This document shows positions 35,241 to 44,286 of a stretch of DNA of 64,000 nt, piece after piece. The notes below the pieces were generated by a model. That model had not been told where the DNA came from, made no database searches, and worked only from the letters and a program-made list of their open reading frames with translations. The position numbers and the translations under genes were made by a program. The stretch comes from CALBJU01 sp965247125 (lineage in GTDB: Bacteria > Bacteroidota > Rhodothermia > Rhodothermales > UBA10348), in contig CBDFGO010000003.1 of NCBI GenBank assembly GCA_965247125.1, positions 1,860,001-1,924,000 of the forward strand, read 5' to 3'. Positions within the stretch are counted from its first letter, which is position 1, and the number at the start of each line of letters is the position of its first letter.

Positions 35241-36227
35241 TTACGCGCTGAGTCGAGTCGCCCGGGCAACCAGACCTTTCTTGATCCACTCAGCCAGCGT
35301 CTGCCGGTTCTGGGGTTCGATGAGGCGGCGCTGATCTCCGGAGTGCCGGATATTTCCGAGCTCGATGAGAATGGCCGTAGGCTTGGTTTCGCGAAGAATC
35401 ATGAGATCACGAGACTTGATGTCTCCGTGATAGCCTCTGTCCGGCTGATGAATGGCGTACTGAGCCTTTACCGTGGATCTGATAGTCTCACCAAGCTCTC
35501 TTCCGCGCTGACTTGCAACGATGAAGTGTACATCGACCTGGGGTTCAACCCGGTAGCCGTACGAGTCGACGTGTAGTGCAATTACTTGTTGGCTTTTTGC
35601 CGTAGAACGATGAGAGTCGTACAGTTCGTTGATGATCCTGGCCCTGGTTCGAAGCCTGTTAACCTGATTCAGGACAATCGTTTTGCCGCCGAAATAGACC
35701 TCATCCCTGTCTGCGGGTAGGTGATCCGAATCACGTATACCGTCGTTGGGATCACGAACAATTATGTGTACCGTTGCACCATCGGCGATCAACTCACGGG
35801 CGAGTCGAAGAGCGGTATCGTAGGCGATCTCATCTTCCACAATCTCCTTACCTCGGTAACGGCCCAGCGTACCTGGATCCGGTCCACCATGCCCTCCAAC
35901 AATGTAGTACACATGGCCTACGAGATGGTCACTGACGACGGCCACATCTTCATAGGCCGAACCAAAGATCGGATATCTTTTCGAAGTAGATGGGATCAGA
36001 TACTCGACGCCCTTCTTCAATTGGTCGTTTCGAATCAGATTGTCGGCGTTCAACGTCTTGAATTTTGCGACAGACGAGGGGGTTGGCTTTACTCCCGGTT
36101 TCCGCAAAAGGGACCAGATGCCTTCTCCGGTGCTTGGTGTAGCTGTAAAATATTCCTGCCCAACGAGTTGCGAAGGTTGAATACTCCAAAGAGCAATGAG
36201 AAACAGGCCGATCTTGAGGACTTTCAT
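35241..36227 (-). CDS. N-acetylmuramoyl-L-alanine amidase (Amidase_3)
   Basis: A 328-residue secreted zinc amidase cleaving the lactyl-peptide bond of peptidoglycan. Residues 1-23 are a signal peptide. A LysM-like region lies at about 30-80 (IWSLLRKPGVKPTPSS, LKKGVEYLIP). The Amidase_3 domain follows with His113 (GGHGGPDPG), an acidic EDE at 131-133, His219 (ALHVDS) and catalytic Glu289 (ILIELGNIRH). There is an insertion around 155-190 (RDPNDGIRDSDHLPAD). Amidases of this class are activated by EnvC/NlpD-type degenerate LytM factors; one such candidate is encoded at 44287. Confidence 0.9.
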   Translation of the reverse strand: MKVLKIGLFLIALWSIQPSQLVGQEYFTATPSTGEGIWSLLRKPGVKPTPSSVAKFKTLNADNLIRNDQLKKGVEYLIPSTSKRYPIFGSAYEDVAVVSDHLVGHVYYIVGGHGGPDPGTLGRYRGKEIVEDEIAYDTALRLARELIADGATVHIIVRDPNDGIRDSDHLPADRDEVYFGGKTIVLNQVNRLRTRARIINELYDSHRSTAKSQQVIALHVDSYGYRVEPQVDVHFIVASQRGRELGETIRSTVKAQYAIHQPDRGYHGDIKSRDLMILRETKPTAILIELGNIRHSGDQRRLIEPQNRQTLAEWIKKGLVARATRLSA

Positions 36228-36304
36228 AAGAAAAGGACATTAGCGGTTGTCGATCCTGAAATCGGTATCGACCCAAACGCCCTCCTCTTAACGCTCAGAT
36301 GGGG

Positions 36305-37690
36305 TTATCTGGAGAGGCGTTGCTCCATGTCAGCGACCACATAAGCCATGACGGCCATCGTAGCTACCGAGCGGGCTACCTCGTCCGGATCCAGTTTGTC
36401 TACGTAGTCGGCTTTGGTGTGGTGATACCAGAAATAGCGGTCTCCCTCGACGCGCAATCCCATCCCTGGAACGCCCTCCCGCATGATGGGGCCGATATCT
36501 GCTCCACCTCCACCCCTGGTGATAAGTCCCGAATCGATCCGATCCAGGAGCTTCCCGACCTGAGTAATGGTATCGAATGCAGCGTCACTACCCGAAAATC
36601 CGAATCCTCTTGGTTTGAAAACACCGCCGTCTGATTCCATTGCCAAGATGTGATCATCGAGTTCGTCCATGTGGGCGTCTCGATACGCATTTCCACCCCG
36701 CATTCCATTCTCCTCGTTGGTCCACATCACGACTCGAATAGTGCGTTTTGGTTGTAGACCCAGCTTTTTCATCAAGCGAAGGGCTTCCCACGCGACAACG
36801 CAACCTCCGGCATCGTCCATTGCGCCCGTGCCGACGTCCCATGAGTCAATATGACCGCCAAAGACGATTACCTCCTCCGGATACTCACTACCGACGAGTT
36901 CGGCAACCACGTTGCGGGAATCGGCATCCGGGAGCCAGTAATCGTTCATCATGAGGCGAATCTCAACGCGTTGCCCGCGATCCTGCATTCGCTGCATCAT
37001 GAGGGCATCTTCGATGGTGACGGCCGCGTGAGGAATGCGAGGTACGTTTTCGTCGTACCTGGAATTGCCGGTATGGGGCGTGTACAGGGATGTCGGGGCC
37101 ACACTTCGGACCAGGCTTGCGATGGCGCCGGCCTGAGCCGCTCGGACGGAACCGTTTCCTCGATACTGCACGGTTGTGCCGTACGAGATGAACGGAACGT
37201 TCCAGAGAACGATTTTTCCTCTGGCCTTGTCACGATTGGCCTCCAGGTCATCGTAGGAATTGACGACAAAGACTTCTCCCTGAATTCCAGCCGTGCCTGT
37301 CCCGACACTTCCACCCAGTCCCAGAATCTCCAACTCCCGAACGTGCGGGGCGAGCAGCATGAGCATTTCCTCTCCCCTGACCCAGTGCGGGATCTTCACA
37401 GGCTCACCGCGGACGTTTTCCAGCCCGTCCCGATTCATCTCCTCGAGTATCCAATCGATGGCACTCTCGAGATTTTCGGTACCTGAGAAGCGTGGTCCAA
37501 ACGTATCGGTCAGGTAGGCCAACCTGTCCCATGCCGCGCTGTCAGCCAGCGCGGCATCAATCAACTGGTCAGCTACAGATTGATACTCCCCTAGCAGCGA
37601 ACCGGATTGATCGGCCTGCCGGGCAAAACTTGTGGCGGTCGACAGTGAAAGGAAGAGAGCGGCGACAATGAAGCTGAGGAAGCGTTGCAT
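36305..37690 (-). CDS. M28-family zinc metallopeptidase (carboxypeptidase Q-like)
   Basis: A 461-residue exported peptidase. Signal peptide 1-24 (ending SFARQ). A PA-like insertion lies around 130-250. The M28 catalytic set is visible: His280 (FGGHIDSWD), Asp292 (GAMDDAGG), Glu326/Glu327 (TNEENG), Asp354 (ESDGG) and the C-terminal His423/His424 (WYHHTKAD). It resembles plasma glutamate carboxypeptidase (carboxypeptidase Q), which removes amino acids from di- and oligopeptides. Minus strand, 77 bp before the amidase gene on the same strand, so possibly cotranscribed. Confidence 0.92.
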   Translation of the reverse strand: MQRFLSFIVAALFLSLSTATSFARQADQSGSLLGEYQSVADQLIDAALADSAAWDRLAYLTDTFGPRFSGTENLESAIDWILEEMNRDGLENVRGEPVKIPHWVRGEEMLMLLAPHVRELEILGLGGSVGTGTAGIQGEVFVVNSYDDLEANRDKARGKIVLWNVPFISYGTTVQYRGNGSVRAAQAGAIASLVRSVAPTSLYTPHTGNSRYDENVPRIPHAAVTIEDALMMQRMQDRGQRVEIRLMMNDYWLPDADSRNVVAELVGSEYPEEVIVFGGHIDSWDVGTGAMDDAGGCVVAWEALRLMKKLGLQPKRTIRVVMWTNEENGMRGGNAYRDAHMDELDDHILAMESDGGVFKPRGFGFSGSDAAFDTITQVGKLLDRIDSGLITRGGGGADIGPIMREGVPGMGLRVEGDRYFWYHHTKADYVDKLDPDEVARSVATMAVMAYVVADMEQRLSR

Positions 37691-37813
37691 AGGTGGGGTG
37701 GTTATGGACGCGATCGGTTAGGAATAGGATTTCCACTAGCGGCGCAATCTACGGGTTCGTAACATCGCAATCGAGAGGAATCAAAAGCCCCCGCCACATG
37801 AACCGACCACGGT

Positions 37814-38080
37814 ATGAACCCTCCTGACTCTACGCCTATCGGAGAGCTGAAGAATCTGGGGCCTGCGTCCGTGCGCATGCTGGACTCCGTTGATGTGTTC
37901 ACCGCAGGTGACGTCCGCAAACTTGGCCTCCCACTTGTTCTCAAAATTTTGAAAGGGAAGGGTACGAACGCCTCGATGAATCTGATTTACGGGCTCGAAG
38001 CAGCCTTACGGGGCGTTCATTGGCTCGAACTGACCGAAGAAGAACGACTGAGGTTGAGGAATGAATGTCTAGACGATTGA
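37814..38080 (+). CDS. TfoX C-terminal-domain protein
   Basis: An 88-residue protein made only of the C-terminal domain of TfoX/Sxy competence regulators: IGELKNLGPASVRMLDSVDV, TAGDVRKLG, NLIYGLEAALRGVHW and LTEEERLRLR are typical of the domain, which has a helix-hairpin-helix-like start. It lacks the N-terminal TfoX domain. Stand-alone versions occur in many bacteria and their role is not settled. The last 16 bp overlap the next gene, so the two are probably translated together. Confidence 0.8.
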   Translation: MNPPDSTPIGELKNLGPASVRMLDSVDVFTAGDVRKLGLPLVLKILKGKGTNASMNLIYGLEAALRGVHWLELTEEERLRLRNECLDD

Positions 38081-38583
38081 TCCCTGCAATCGGAGTTATA
38101 CTGCTCGTCGGCCTCCCCGCCCGGGCACAGAGCATCGAGTTTCAGGCGTACCCCGCAGGACTTATTGGGGCGGTTGGGTACACAGTGCTCTCTCCGGGTC
38201 AGATCGAAGTCCGTCTACATGCGGGTGTGAATCTCACCGACCGCAGAGCCTGGGGCGAAAATGACAGCGAAACGGGAAGCGGTTTCGGAGGCGGAATCGA
38301 CGTTTCCTGGTTCTTTGTGCAGGAGCGACCCGCGGTTTGGGTGGGTGCGCGAGTGGATCTATGGGCGCTGACAATCGATTGGCGGAACGATTCGCCTCCT
38401 TCATCAGGGGATTCCCGCATCGCTGTGCTTCAGCCCACCGCACGAGCGGGATTCCGAAAAATGATTGGCGTCATGAGCCTCGATTTTACTCTCGGCTTCG
38501 GGGCAGAAATCAACACTGTTGTGCACGGCCGCGATGTGGGACAGGGCGCAATCCTGCTCGCAGGATTGCGCCTCACCCTCTGA
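38065..38583 (+). CDS. Exported beta-barrel-like protein of unknown function
   Basis: A 172-residue protein with a clear signal peptide (MSRRLIPAIGVILLVGLPAR then AQ). The mature part alternates polar and aromatic residues in strands (YPAGLIGAVGYTVLSPGQIE, AVWVGARVDLWALTIDW) and ends LLAGLRLTL, suggesting a small outer-membrane barrel. It starts inside the TfoX-domain gene. A perfect 13-bp hairpin (38545-38572) is embedded in its last codons. It is convergent with the amidohydrolase gene, 8 bp away. Confidence 0.65.
   Translation: MSRRLIPAIGVILLVGLPARAQSIEFQAYPAGLIGAVGYTVLSPGQIEVRLHAGVNLTDRRAWGENDSETGSGFGGGIDVSWFFVQERPAVWVGARVDLWALTIDWRNDSPPSSGDSRIAVLQPTARAGFRKMIGVMSLDFTLGFGAEINTVVHGRDVGQGAILLAGLRLTL
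38545..38572. terminator. Hairpin embedded in the 3' end of a coding region
   Basis: GGCGCAATCCTGC (38545-38557) and GCAGGATTGCGCC (38560-38572) form a perfect 13-bp stem with a 2-nt loop, within the last 13 codons of the barrel gene. It lies at the convergent junction with the amidohydrolase gene. There is no T-run on either side, so it may block readthrough or shape both 3' ends rather than terminate classically. Confidence 0.55.
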
Positions 38584-38591
38584 GCCCTGGC

Positions 38592-39914
38592 CTAGCGCTT
38601 GCGCCAGCCATAGGCGGGGCCGTTGTGAAAGAAGCTCAGCGAGGCAACCACTCCACCTGATTTGAAAACCTGTCCGTCCTTCATGACGAACTGGACGTCG
38701 CGCAGGGCGTTGATATCCTCCAGCGGGTTCTCGGTGGTCGCAATGATATCCGCGGCAAAACCAACTTTCACAGGACCGCGCCGATCTTCGAGCTCACTGA
38801 TCTCGTATCCATTGGTGGTCATGATTTTCAAAATTTCATCGGCGGGAATTCCAGCATCTTTCCAGGTTTTAATAAACTCAATCGTGAGCTCGCCACGATT
38901 CATCCCGCGGATGAAATAATCCGCGTCGGTTGAGAACGCGAGTTTGACCCCCTGATCATACGCGTCTCGAAGGCTGGCCACCCTTCGTTCGTAACGAGAC
39001 TCGCTCACGCGGGACCAGTCGGCGTGCGGCGTTTCCGTTCCAACACGCCATACCCCCTTTTCCTTCATCATCGAATGGAGCTCGGGATCGAGCGCACCGT
39101 CGTGATCAATGGACCAGAGACCCGCTTCAATGGCTCTTCGAGCGCCCTCGCGCGTCTGCACGTGCCCGGAAACCTTCTGCCCTGCGTTCGCAGCTTCACT
39201 CACAAAGAGCTTGAGTTGATCGGTCGTATAGGGATACGCCTGACAATCGACGCACACTTTGATCACTTTTGCTCCATAATGGATGTTTCTGCGGATCGCT
39301 TTGACGATCTCGTCATCGGTATCCGCGTTCAGATATTCGGGATAGACGGTATCCTCACGCTCCGGTGTTTCATAAAGTTGCCCACCGAAGGCTCCAATAA
39401 TGATGCCCGAATTGATCATCGTCGGACCTGGCACCCAGCCCATCTCAATGGCCTGCCGAAGAGCCGTGTCCGCATACAATGCGTTGTTACCCAGATCTCG
39501 CACGATGGTGAATCCAGAAGCCAGTTTCTGGAATCCTGTACTGAATGACTGGATGGCCCTCAACGGTGTTGAGTCCATGATGATGGTCATGTAATAGTAC
39601 CAGCTCTCGGGTTCCTCCTTGTAGGTGATCCCGAGATGATCGTGGGCATCAACCAAACCTCCCAGCACCCACTTATCCGACAGGTCGATGACTGCAGCGC
39701 CATCCGGAATGGAGACATCGGAACCGATCTCGAGAATCGTGCTCCTGCCGGTCGCGGGGTCACGCTCGACAAGGATGATCTGGTCCGGCGTGGCCGTTCC
39801 TGTGGCCGTGTCGATGAGATGCCCGGCCAGGATGGCAGACTTCTGGGCTGTGGCGGAAATAGTAAATGACGCGAGCACTAGGGCGATCAGTGCCAGCCTG
39901 ATTGCAGGTTTCAT
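38592..39914 (-). CDS. Exported metal-dependent amidohydrolase
   Basis: A 440-residue exported hydrolase of the imidazolonepropionase/prolidase-like amidohydrolase group. Signal peptide 1-23 (ending ATAQ). The TIM-barrel metal site is visible: His91 and His93 (DAHDH), the likely carboxylated Lys219 (KVIKVCVD), His251 (SGHVQT), His271 (IDHDG) and Asp330 (FSTDAD). The small beta domain is formed by both ends (GHLIDTATG and VKVGFAADIIATTENPLED). Known relatives cut dipeptides such as Xaa-Pro or open cyclic amides. Substrate not determinable here. Confidence 0.88.
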   Translation of the reverse strand: MKPAIRLALIALVLASFTISATAQKSAILAGHLIDTATGTATPDQIILVERDPATGRSTILEIGSDVSIPDGAAVIDLSDKWVLGGLVDAHDHLGITYKEEPESWYYYMTIIMDSTPLRAIQSFSTGFQKLASGFTIVRDLGNNALYADTALRQAIEMGWVPGPTMINSGIIIGAFGGQLYETPEREDTVYPEYLNADTDDEIVKAIRRNIHYGAKVIKVCVDCQAYPYTTDQLKLFVSEAANAGQKVSGHVQTREGARRAIEAGLWSIDHDGALDPELHSMMKEKGVWRVGTETPHADWSRVSESRYERRVASLRDAYDQGVKLAFSTDADYFIRGMNRGELTIEFIKTWKDAGIPADEILKIMTTNGYEISELEDRRGPVKVGFAADIIATTENPLEDINALRDVQFVMKDGQVFKSGGVVASLSFFHNGPAYGWRKR

Positions 39915-39978
39915 CTTCCCTCCGGTGGGTTGGTTAGAGAGGAACGGGCAACAAGGCCCGATAGCAGAGGAATAGGGT

Positions 39979-41919
39979 TTACTCCTCCGCCGTTTGTGTT
40001 AAGGTGGCACTGTCTTCAAAAAGACGCGCCGCCAGCAGATTGAAATCTGTTTCGGTGATTATGCCGACGAGATGCCCATCCAATACCACGGGCAGGGCTC
40101 CGATATTCTTTTCTCGCATCATCCGAATGGCATCGATGGTTGCCGTCTCCGGGGACACCGAAATTGGATTCCGAACCATTATCGCACTTACCGGATTGTC
40201 TTCTGCTTCTGCGCCATCGGGTTGACTGGCCAGCGATTTGAGGATCGATCGGTGTGTGACCAGGCCGACCAGACTATGCTTGGCGTCTTCCACGAGGACA
40301 TGCCGAATATGCTGCCAGCTCATGAGAACGGCAACAAACTCGATCAACTCATCCTCTCCGACAGTGAACAGATCCGTCGTCATAAAATGTTCAACGCGGG
40401 TGCCGTGGATCGTGTTGAAAGACCGCGGTTCGATCTCCGCGAGCGGCCACAGATGCCCGGGGTCGCCTTCAACCTGATTCTTCACCATACACGATACCAA
40501 CGCATCGAGGCGCTCGGCCCGCGATGAATGGCCCTTCTTCCTCATGGTCGCCAGCGAACTCAACTGCCACTGCGCACCCGTTTGCTTCGAAGCGACGCGC
40601 TCATCGATTATGCCGAGATAGCGTTCGATGTCCGCGTCATCAACTCCACGCGCTTGAAGGCCTTGTTTGGCCACGTCCAAAAGTTGGCCTTGGATGAGAT
40701 CGCTCGCACTGTATCGCCGCCCGTCGATCCAATCGATTTCTGACGCGAGGCCGCGCCGGGCGGCTCCGATAAAATTGCTCTTGGCATCATCAAAGTCCAT
40801 GAGCGGACGAAGATCATCCACCTGTCTGGCCAATCCCTCCACCAGGCCAGTCCAGAATGCTGTATTGGCGACTTCGTCTATGACGGTCGGACCAGAGGGC
40901 ACCAGCCGATTTTCGATGCGGAGATGCGGCTTGTCTCCACTGATTCCGTAGCATGCTCTGTTCCACCGATAGACGGTGCCGTTGTGTAGCTGCAATGCGT
41001 GCAACTTGGGTACACCTCCCTTATCCAACACTTCGAAGGGGTCCTCATGCTCCGTGGTCATGATCACGCGGAATCGCGCAATATCTTCCTGAAAGACCTC
41101 CTTCACAGATTCATTCACCCATTCTGTTCCAAAATGCACCCGCGGACTCATATCCCTCAGATACAGGTTACTGCTTCTGGTATCCACGGCCTGCTGAAAA
41201 AGAGCAATTCTGGTTTCGCGCCACAGACGTTTGCCAAAGAGCACCGGAGAGTTCGCGGCGGCGGCAAGAAGCGGCGCTGAGACGAGCTGGGCAACATTGT
41301 AATAGTGCGCAAACGTGTCGGGAGTGACCTGAAGGTGGATCTGAAAACTGGTGTTACACCCCTCTACCATGATGTTGTCATGCTGGAAGAAAAGCTCATC
41401 CACTCCGCGCATATTGTACTGAGCCAATCCGCCCTTGAGCGACATGATCGTGTCGTTCAACTTATAGTATCGCTCCTTCGGCGACATGTTTTCCATTCGG
41501 AGATCCCAGGCATGTATCGTGGGAAGAATTCCGGCGAGCACCACGTCAGAATCGACCTGCTCAGTCAACGATCGGACATATACGAGCATTTCGTTCAACT
41601 TGCGTTCCAGCTCAGCAAAACATGATCCGTCGAACACAATGGGGTCAAGATTGGCCTCCAGATTGAACCTGGTCAGCTCATTCACGAGGCGGTCATCGTT
41701 ACTGAGCGCCAGAACTTCCTCGGCCAGGGACGCAGGCTGACAATTTCGATCTATCAAGAAGAGCTCCTGCTCGGCACCGATCCGCTGGACATCGGTTTCA
41801 AACATGTCCTCATCCAACATGTATTCGAGTGCACGCATATCCTGCATGATGTGACGCGTGAAGCGCCGCATATCAGCAGCATTATCCAATCTGTTTACAT
41901 CGTGCACGCCCATCGGCAT
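39979..41919 (-). CDS. Glutamate-cysteine ligase (GCS2)-like enzyme fused to a CBS pair
   Basis: A 646-residue cytoplasmic protein. Residues about 40-420 form a GCS2 carboxylate-amine ligase domain (RIGAEQELFLID, FNLEANLDPI, MVEGCNTSFQIHLQV, LRIENRLVPSGPTVIDEVAN), the fold of gamma-glutamyl-cysteine ligases. Residues about 515-635 are two CBS domains (VEHFMTTDLFTVGEDE, MVRNPISVSPETATIDAIRM, IGALPVVLDGHLVGI) that usually bind adenine nucleotides. The fusion suggests a ligase controlled by energy charge. GCS2-like proteins may make gamma-glutamyl peptides other than glutathione precursor. Divergent from the TPR gene. Confidence 0.85.
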   Translation of the reverse strand: MPMGVHDVNRLDNAADMRRFTRHIMQDMRALEYMLDEDMFETDVQRIGAEQELFLIDRNCQPASLAEEVLALSNDDRLVNELTRFNLEANLDPIVFDGSCFAELERKLNEMLVYVRSLTEQVDSDVVLAGILPTIHAWDLRMENMSPKERYYKLNDTIMSLKGGLAQYNMRGVDELFFQHDNIMVEGCNTSFQIHLQVTPDTFAHYYNVAQLVSAPLLAAAANSPVLFGKRLWRETRIALFQQAVDTRSSNLYLRDMSPRVHFGTEWVNESVKEVFQEDIARFRVIMTTEHEDPFEVLDKGGVPKLHALQLHNGTVYRWNRACYGISGDKPHLRIENRLVPSGPTVIDEVANTAFWTGLVEGLARQVDDLRPLMDFDDAKSNFIGAARRGLASEIDWIDGRRYSASDLIQGQLLDVAKQGLQARGVDDADIERYLGIIDERVASKQTGAQWQLSSLATMRKKGHSSRAERLDALVSCMVKNQVEGDPGHLWPLAEIEPRSFNTIHGTRVEHFMTTDLFTVGEDELIEFVAVLMSWQHIRHVLVEDAKHSLVGLVTHRSILKSLASQPDGAEAEDNPVSAIMVRNPISVSPETATIDAIRMMREKNIGALPVVLDGHLVGIITETDFNLLAARLFEDSATLTQTAEE

Positions 41920-42061
41920 TTCGGCTGGTTCCAGTTCCAGGGGATCCGTAACCCCTTGTATGGCCCTTCAAACCTAGAGTAAACAGGTGTGCCGTAAGAA
42001 ACAACCGTTTGGAACCGCGTTTCAATCGAAACCTCACAGGCGTGCTCCCGTTTTTGATTCT

Positions 42062-43330
42062 ATGATCCCGTCAACCCCAGCGCACAAAACAGCACCCGTC
42101 AGAATAATGGTACTTGCCATCTCTCTGATGCTACTGGGCCCGGGTGAGTCGTTTTCTCAGTCGAATGAATCTCCAAATATGATCCAGTTGGAGCGATTAC
42201 TGGTGCGCGGGCTGACATTTATGCGGACCGGTTACCCGGACAAGGCTGCCCTGATGTTTGCGGAAGGCCTCAGATTACATCCGAGCCACCCTGCATTGTT
42301 GGCCTCAATGGCTGACGCCCAGCATTCTCTGGGTGACCTCACGTCTGCGTTGTTTTACATGAACGGTGCGCTTCAGGCGCGACCCGATGACATTGATCTG
42401 CACCGACAAGCCTATCTGCTCGCGCTGGAATCTGGCGACACCGAATCCAGTCTCCGACATTCCACCCAGATTCTGAAGCTCTCTCCCTCAGACGTGGTTG
42501 CCCTCACTCGGCACATCGAACTTCTGATGGCACTGAATCGAAAATCCATGGCTGCAAGTCAGGCTCAGTCAGGGGTGTCCCTGTTCTCCGAGGACGAAGA
42601 TTTACTCAGGACAGCCATTCGCGCCTTTGAATCGGTAGGTGATTTGGAAAATGCGGCGATATCGTCCGAGAGCCTTGTTGGTGTGACTCAGGACCCCGCC
42701 GATCGCCACGCACTCGCCGTTGTATTGATTAGAGCCGGCAGATGGGAGAAGGCTGCTGACCAATTGATCCTGGTTCTGAACGAGGAGCCTGATGATCGTG
42801 AGGCGCTAGCGTCCTTGCTGGCTCTGCAGTCCTCACTCCCTGATCGGGATCTTACCAAGGAAATTGAGCCGATTCTTGCGCTGGTGCTCGAACCAGCGGA
42901 AGATATCGGAGTGTCGCCTGACTCTCTGGACCACTATCGAAACGCCCATGCCGCCGCACCTGAGGACCCAGATCGTGCCTTCGACCTGGCGAGTTTCCTG
43001 TTCCGTTCGAACGATTTCGAGGAAACGGTGCTCTTCGCTGGAAGTCAGATTGAGCGCGATCCAAAGCAGCTCCGGATGTGGCTGCTCTCTATCCGAGGTC
43101 AGCTCGAGTTGGGGGCTTTCGACTCGGCCCTCACAGTGGCAGAAGATGCAACGCTTCTGTTTCCGGGATACGTACCATTCGCGGTTGAGCTGGTGGTCGT
43201 TTTGGCCAGTAACGACCGTGTAGCCGAAGCCATTGAGCAAGCGCGCCGCGTTCTCTCGGAACTCCCGCTCCGGGATCCCGCCGCCGCTCGGCTTGAGAAG
43301 ATTCTGGCTGAGCTGGAGCAACCCCAATGA
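42062..43330 (+). CDS. Exported TPR-repeat protein
   Basis: A 422-residue protein of tetratricopeptide repeats. I set the start at ATG 42062 (MIPSTPAHKTAPVRIMVLAI); the frame continues 25 codons upstream from a GTG, and a Met at 42107 would give a shorter signal peptide. The signal ends near ESFSQ. TPR helices run through the mature protein (ALMFAEGLRLHPSHPALLAS, ALFYMNGALQARPDDIDLHR, RAFDLASFLFRSNDFEETVL). The stop overlaps the DUF4292 start by ATGA (43327-43330). With the DUF4292 and LytM genes it forms a conserved envelope trio seen in Bacteroidota. Confidence 0.85.
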   Translation: MIPSTPAHKTAPVRIMVLAISLMLLGPGESFSQSNESPNMIQLERLLVRGLTFMRTGYPDKAALMFAEGLRLHPSHPALLASMADAQHSLGDLTSALFYMNGALQARPDDIDLHRQAYLLALESGDTESSLRHSTQILKLSPSDVVALTRHIELLMALNRKSMAASQAQSGVSLFSEDEDLLRTAIRAFESVGDLENAAISSESLVGVTQDPADRHALAVVLIRAGRWEKAADQLILVLNEEPDDREALASLLALQSSLPDRDLTKEIEPILALVLEPAEDIGVSPDSLDHYRNAHAAAPEDPDRAFDLASFLFRSNDFEETVLFAGSQIERDPKQLRMWLLSIRGQLELGAFDSALTVAEDATLLFPGYVPFAVELVVVLASNDRVAEAIEQARRVLSELPLRDPAAARLEKILAELEQPQ

Positions 43331-44280
43331 ACCGTACAGCACCCACCGGTACGACTGTCGACCCAGCGATCGACCCAGCAGAGGAAAATTATTCCGCCGA
43401 GCGCAACGAAGGCTTGATCCGCTTGGCACTCCCGGCACCTGAAACCATACCCGTGCGCCGCCTATCGCGCGAACCGCCCAGGTGGGAATCGCGTCGGTCC
43501 ACTCGTTTTTTATTTTTACTCCTCGGCGCCGGACTGCTCGCGATAACGGGTTGCGCTTCTTCTTCGTCTGTGAGCCGTCAGTCGGGCACACTGCCCGATG
43601 GGTTTCCGAATCATTCTCTGAGTGAAGTCCTGAGCGCGCTCCCACCTTATCCGCCGGAACTCGACAGGGTCTTCGTCGAGGCCCAGATCGCTATTTCATC
43701 TCCCGAAGAAAAAGGTCGCTTCACGGCGAAAATTAGCTACCACAGGCCTGATTCGATGATTGCCAGGATTGGGTTTCCACTGGGAATTGAGGGTGCACGC
43801 GTTCTCATGGCGGGCGATTCGGCGTACGTGTACGATCGCATAGAGAAGGTGCTCTATACGGGCTCCCCCGAACGAATTACCGCCGTTCTCCCTCAGGCGG
43901 TCGCCGGCACGCAGTTGATGGAAATCGCGACCGGTTTCTTGATTCCGGATACCAGCAGATCCTGGTCTCTTTCCTCGGATTCACTCTTCTACTTCATCCA
44001 CTCCGAAGACCAAACCATCCGGTATTTGATCGATCCAAGTCTGTGGCGAGTCGTCGGATACCGCCTTAGCAATTCTTCAGGCACAATAGTTGAACAGCGT
44101 ACGTATATGGATTTTGACCTGATCAACAACATTCTCATTCCAAGACGCATGGTGTTTTCTCGACCCCAGGAAGACACCCGCCTCTCCATGGCCATCCGCA
44201 GAATTGACATGGATCCAAGCAGATTGACGTTTGACCTGGAGGTCAAGGAAGGAGTGGAGCGAATTTACCTTGGCGAATGA
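43327..44280 (+). CDS. DUF4292-family lipoprotein
   Basis: A 317-residue protein with a lipobox LLAITGC at about residue 76, after a long 55-residue polar leader that is unusual for a signal sequence. A GTG at 43453 would shorten it to a normal length. The mature part is an all-beta LolA/LolB-like fold of the DUF4292 family (FVEAQIAISSPEEKGRFTAK, MIARIGFPLGIEGARVLMAG, LIDPSLWRVVGYRLS). It may carry or place lipids or lipoproteins at the outer membrane. Start overlaps the TPR gene by 4 bp, and the LytM gene follows after 6 bp. Confidence 0.82.
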   Translation: MNRTAPTGTTVDPAIDPAEENYSAERNEGLIRLALPAPETIPVRRLSREPPRWESRRSTRFLFLLLGAGLLAITGCASSSSVSRQSGTLPDGFPNHSLSEVLSALPPYPPELDRVFVEAQIAISSPEEKGRFTAKISYHRPDSMIARIGFPLGIEGARVLMAGDSAYVYDRIEKVLYTGSPERITAVLPQAVAGTQLMEIATGFLIPDTSRSWSLSSDSLFYFIHSEDQTIRYLIDPSLWRVVGYRLSNSSGTIVEQRTYMDFDLINNILIPRRMVFSRPQEDTRLSMAIRRIDMDPSRLTFDLEVKEGVERIYLGE

Positions 44281-44286
44281 AAGCTA

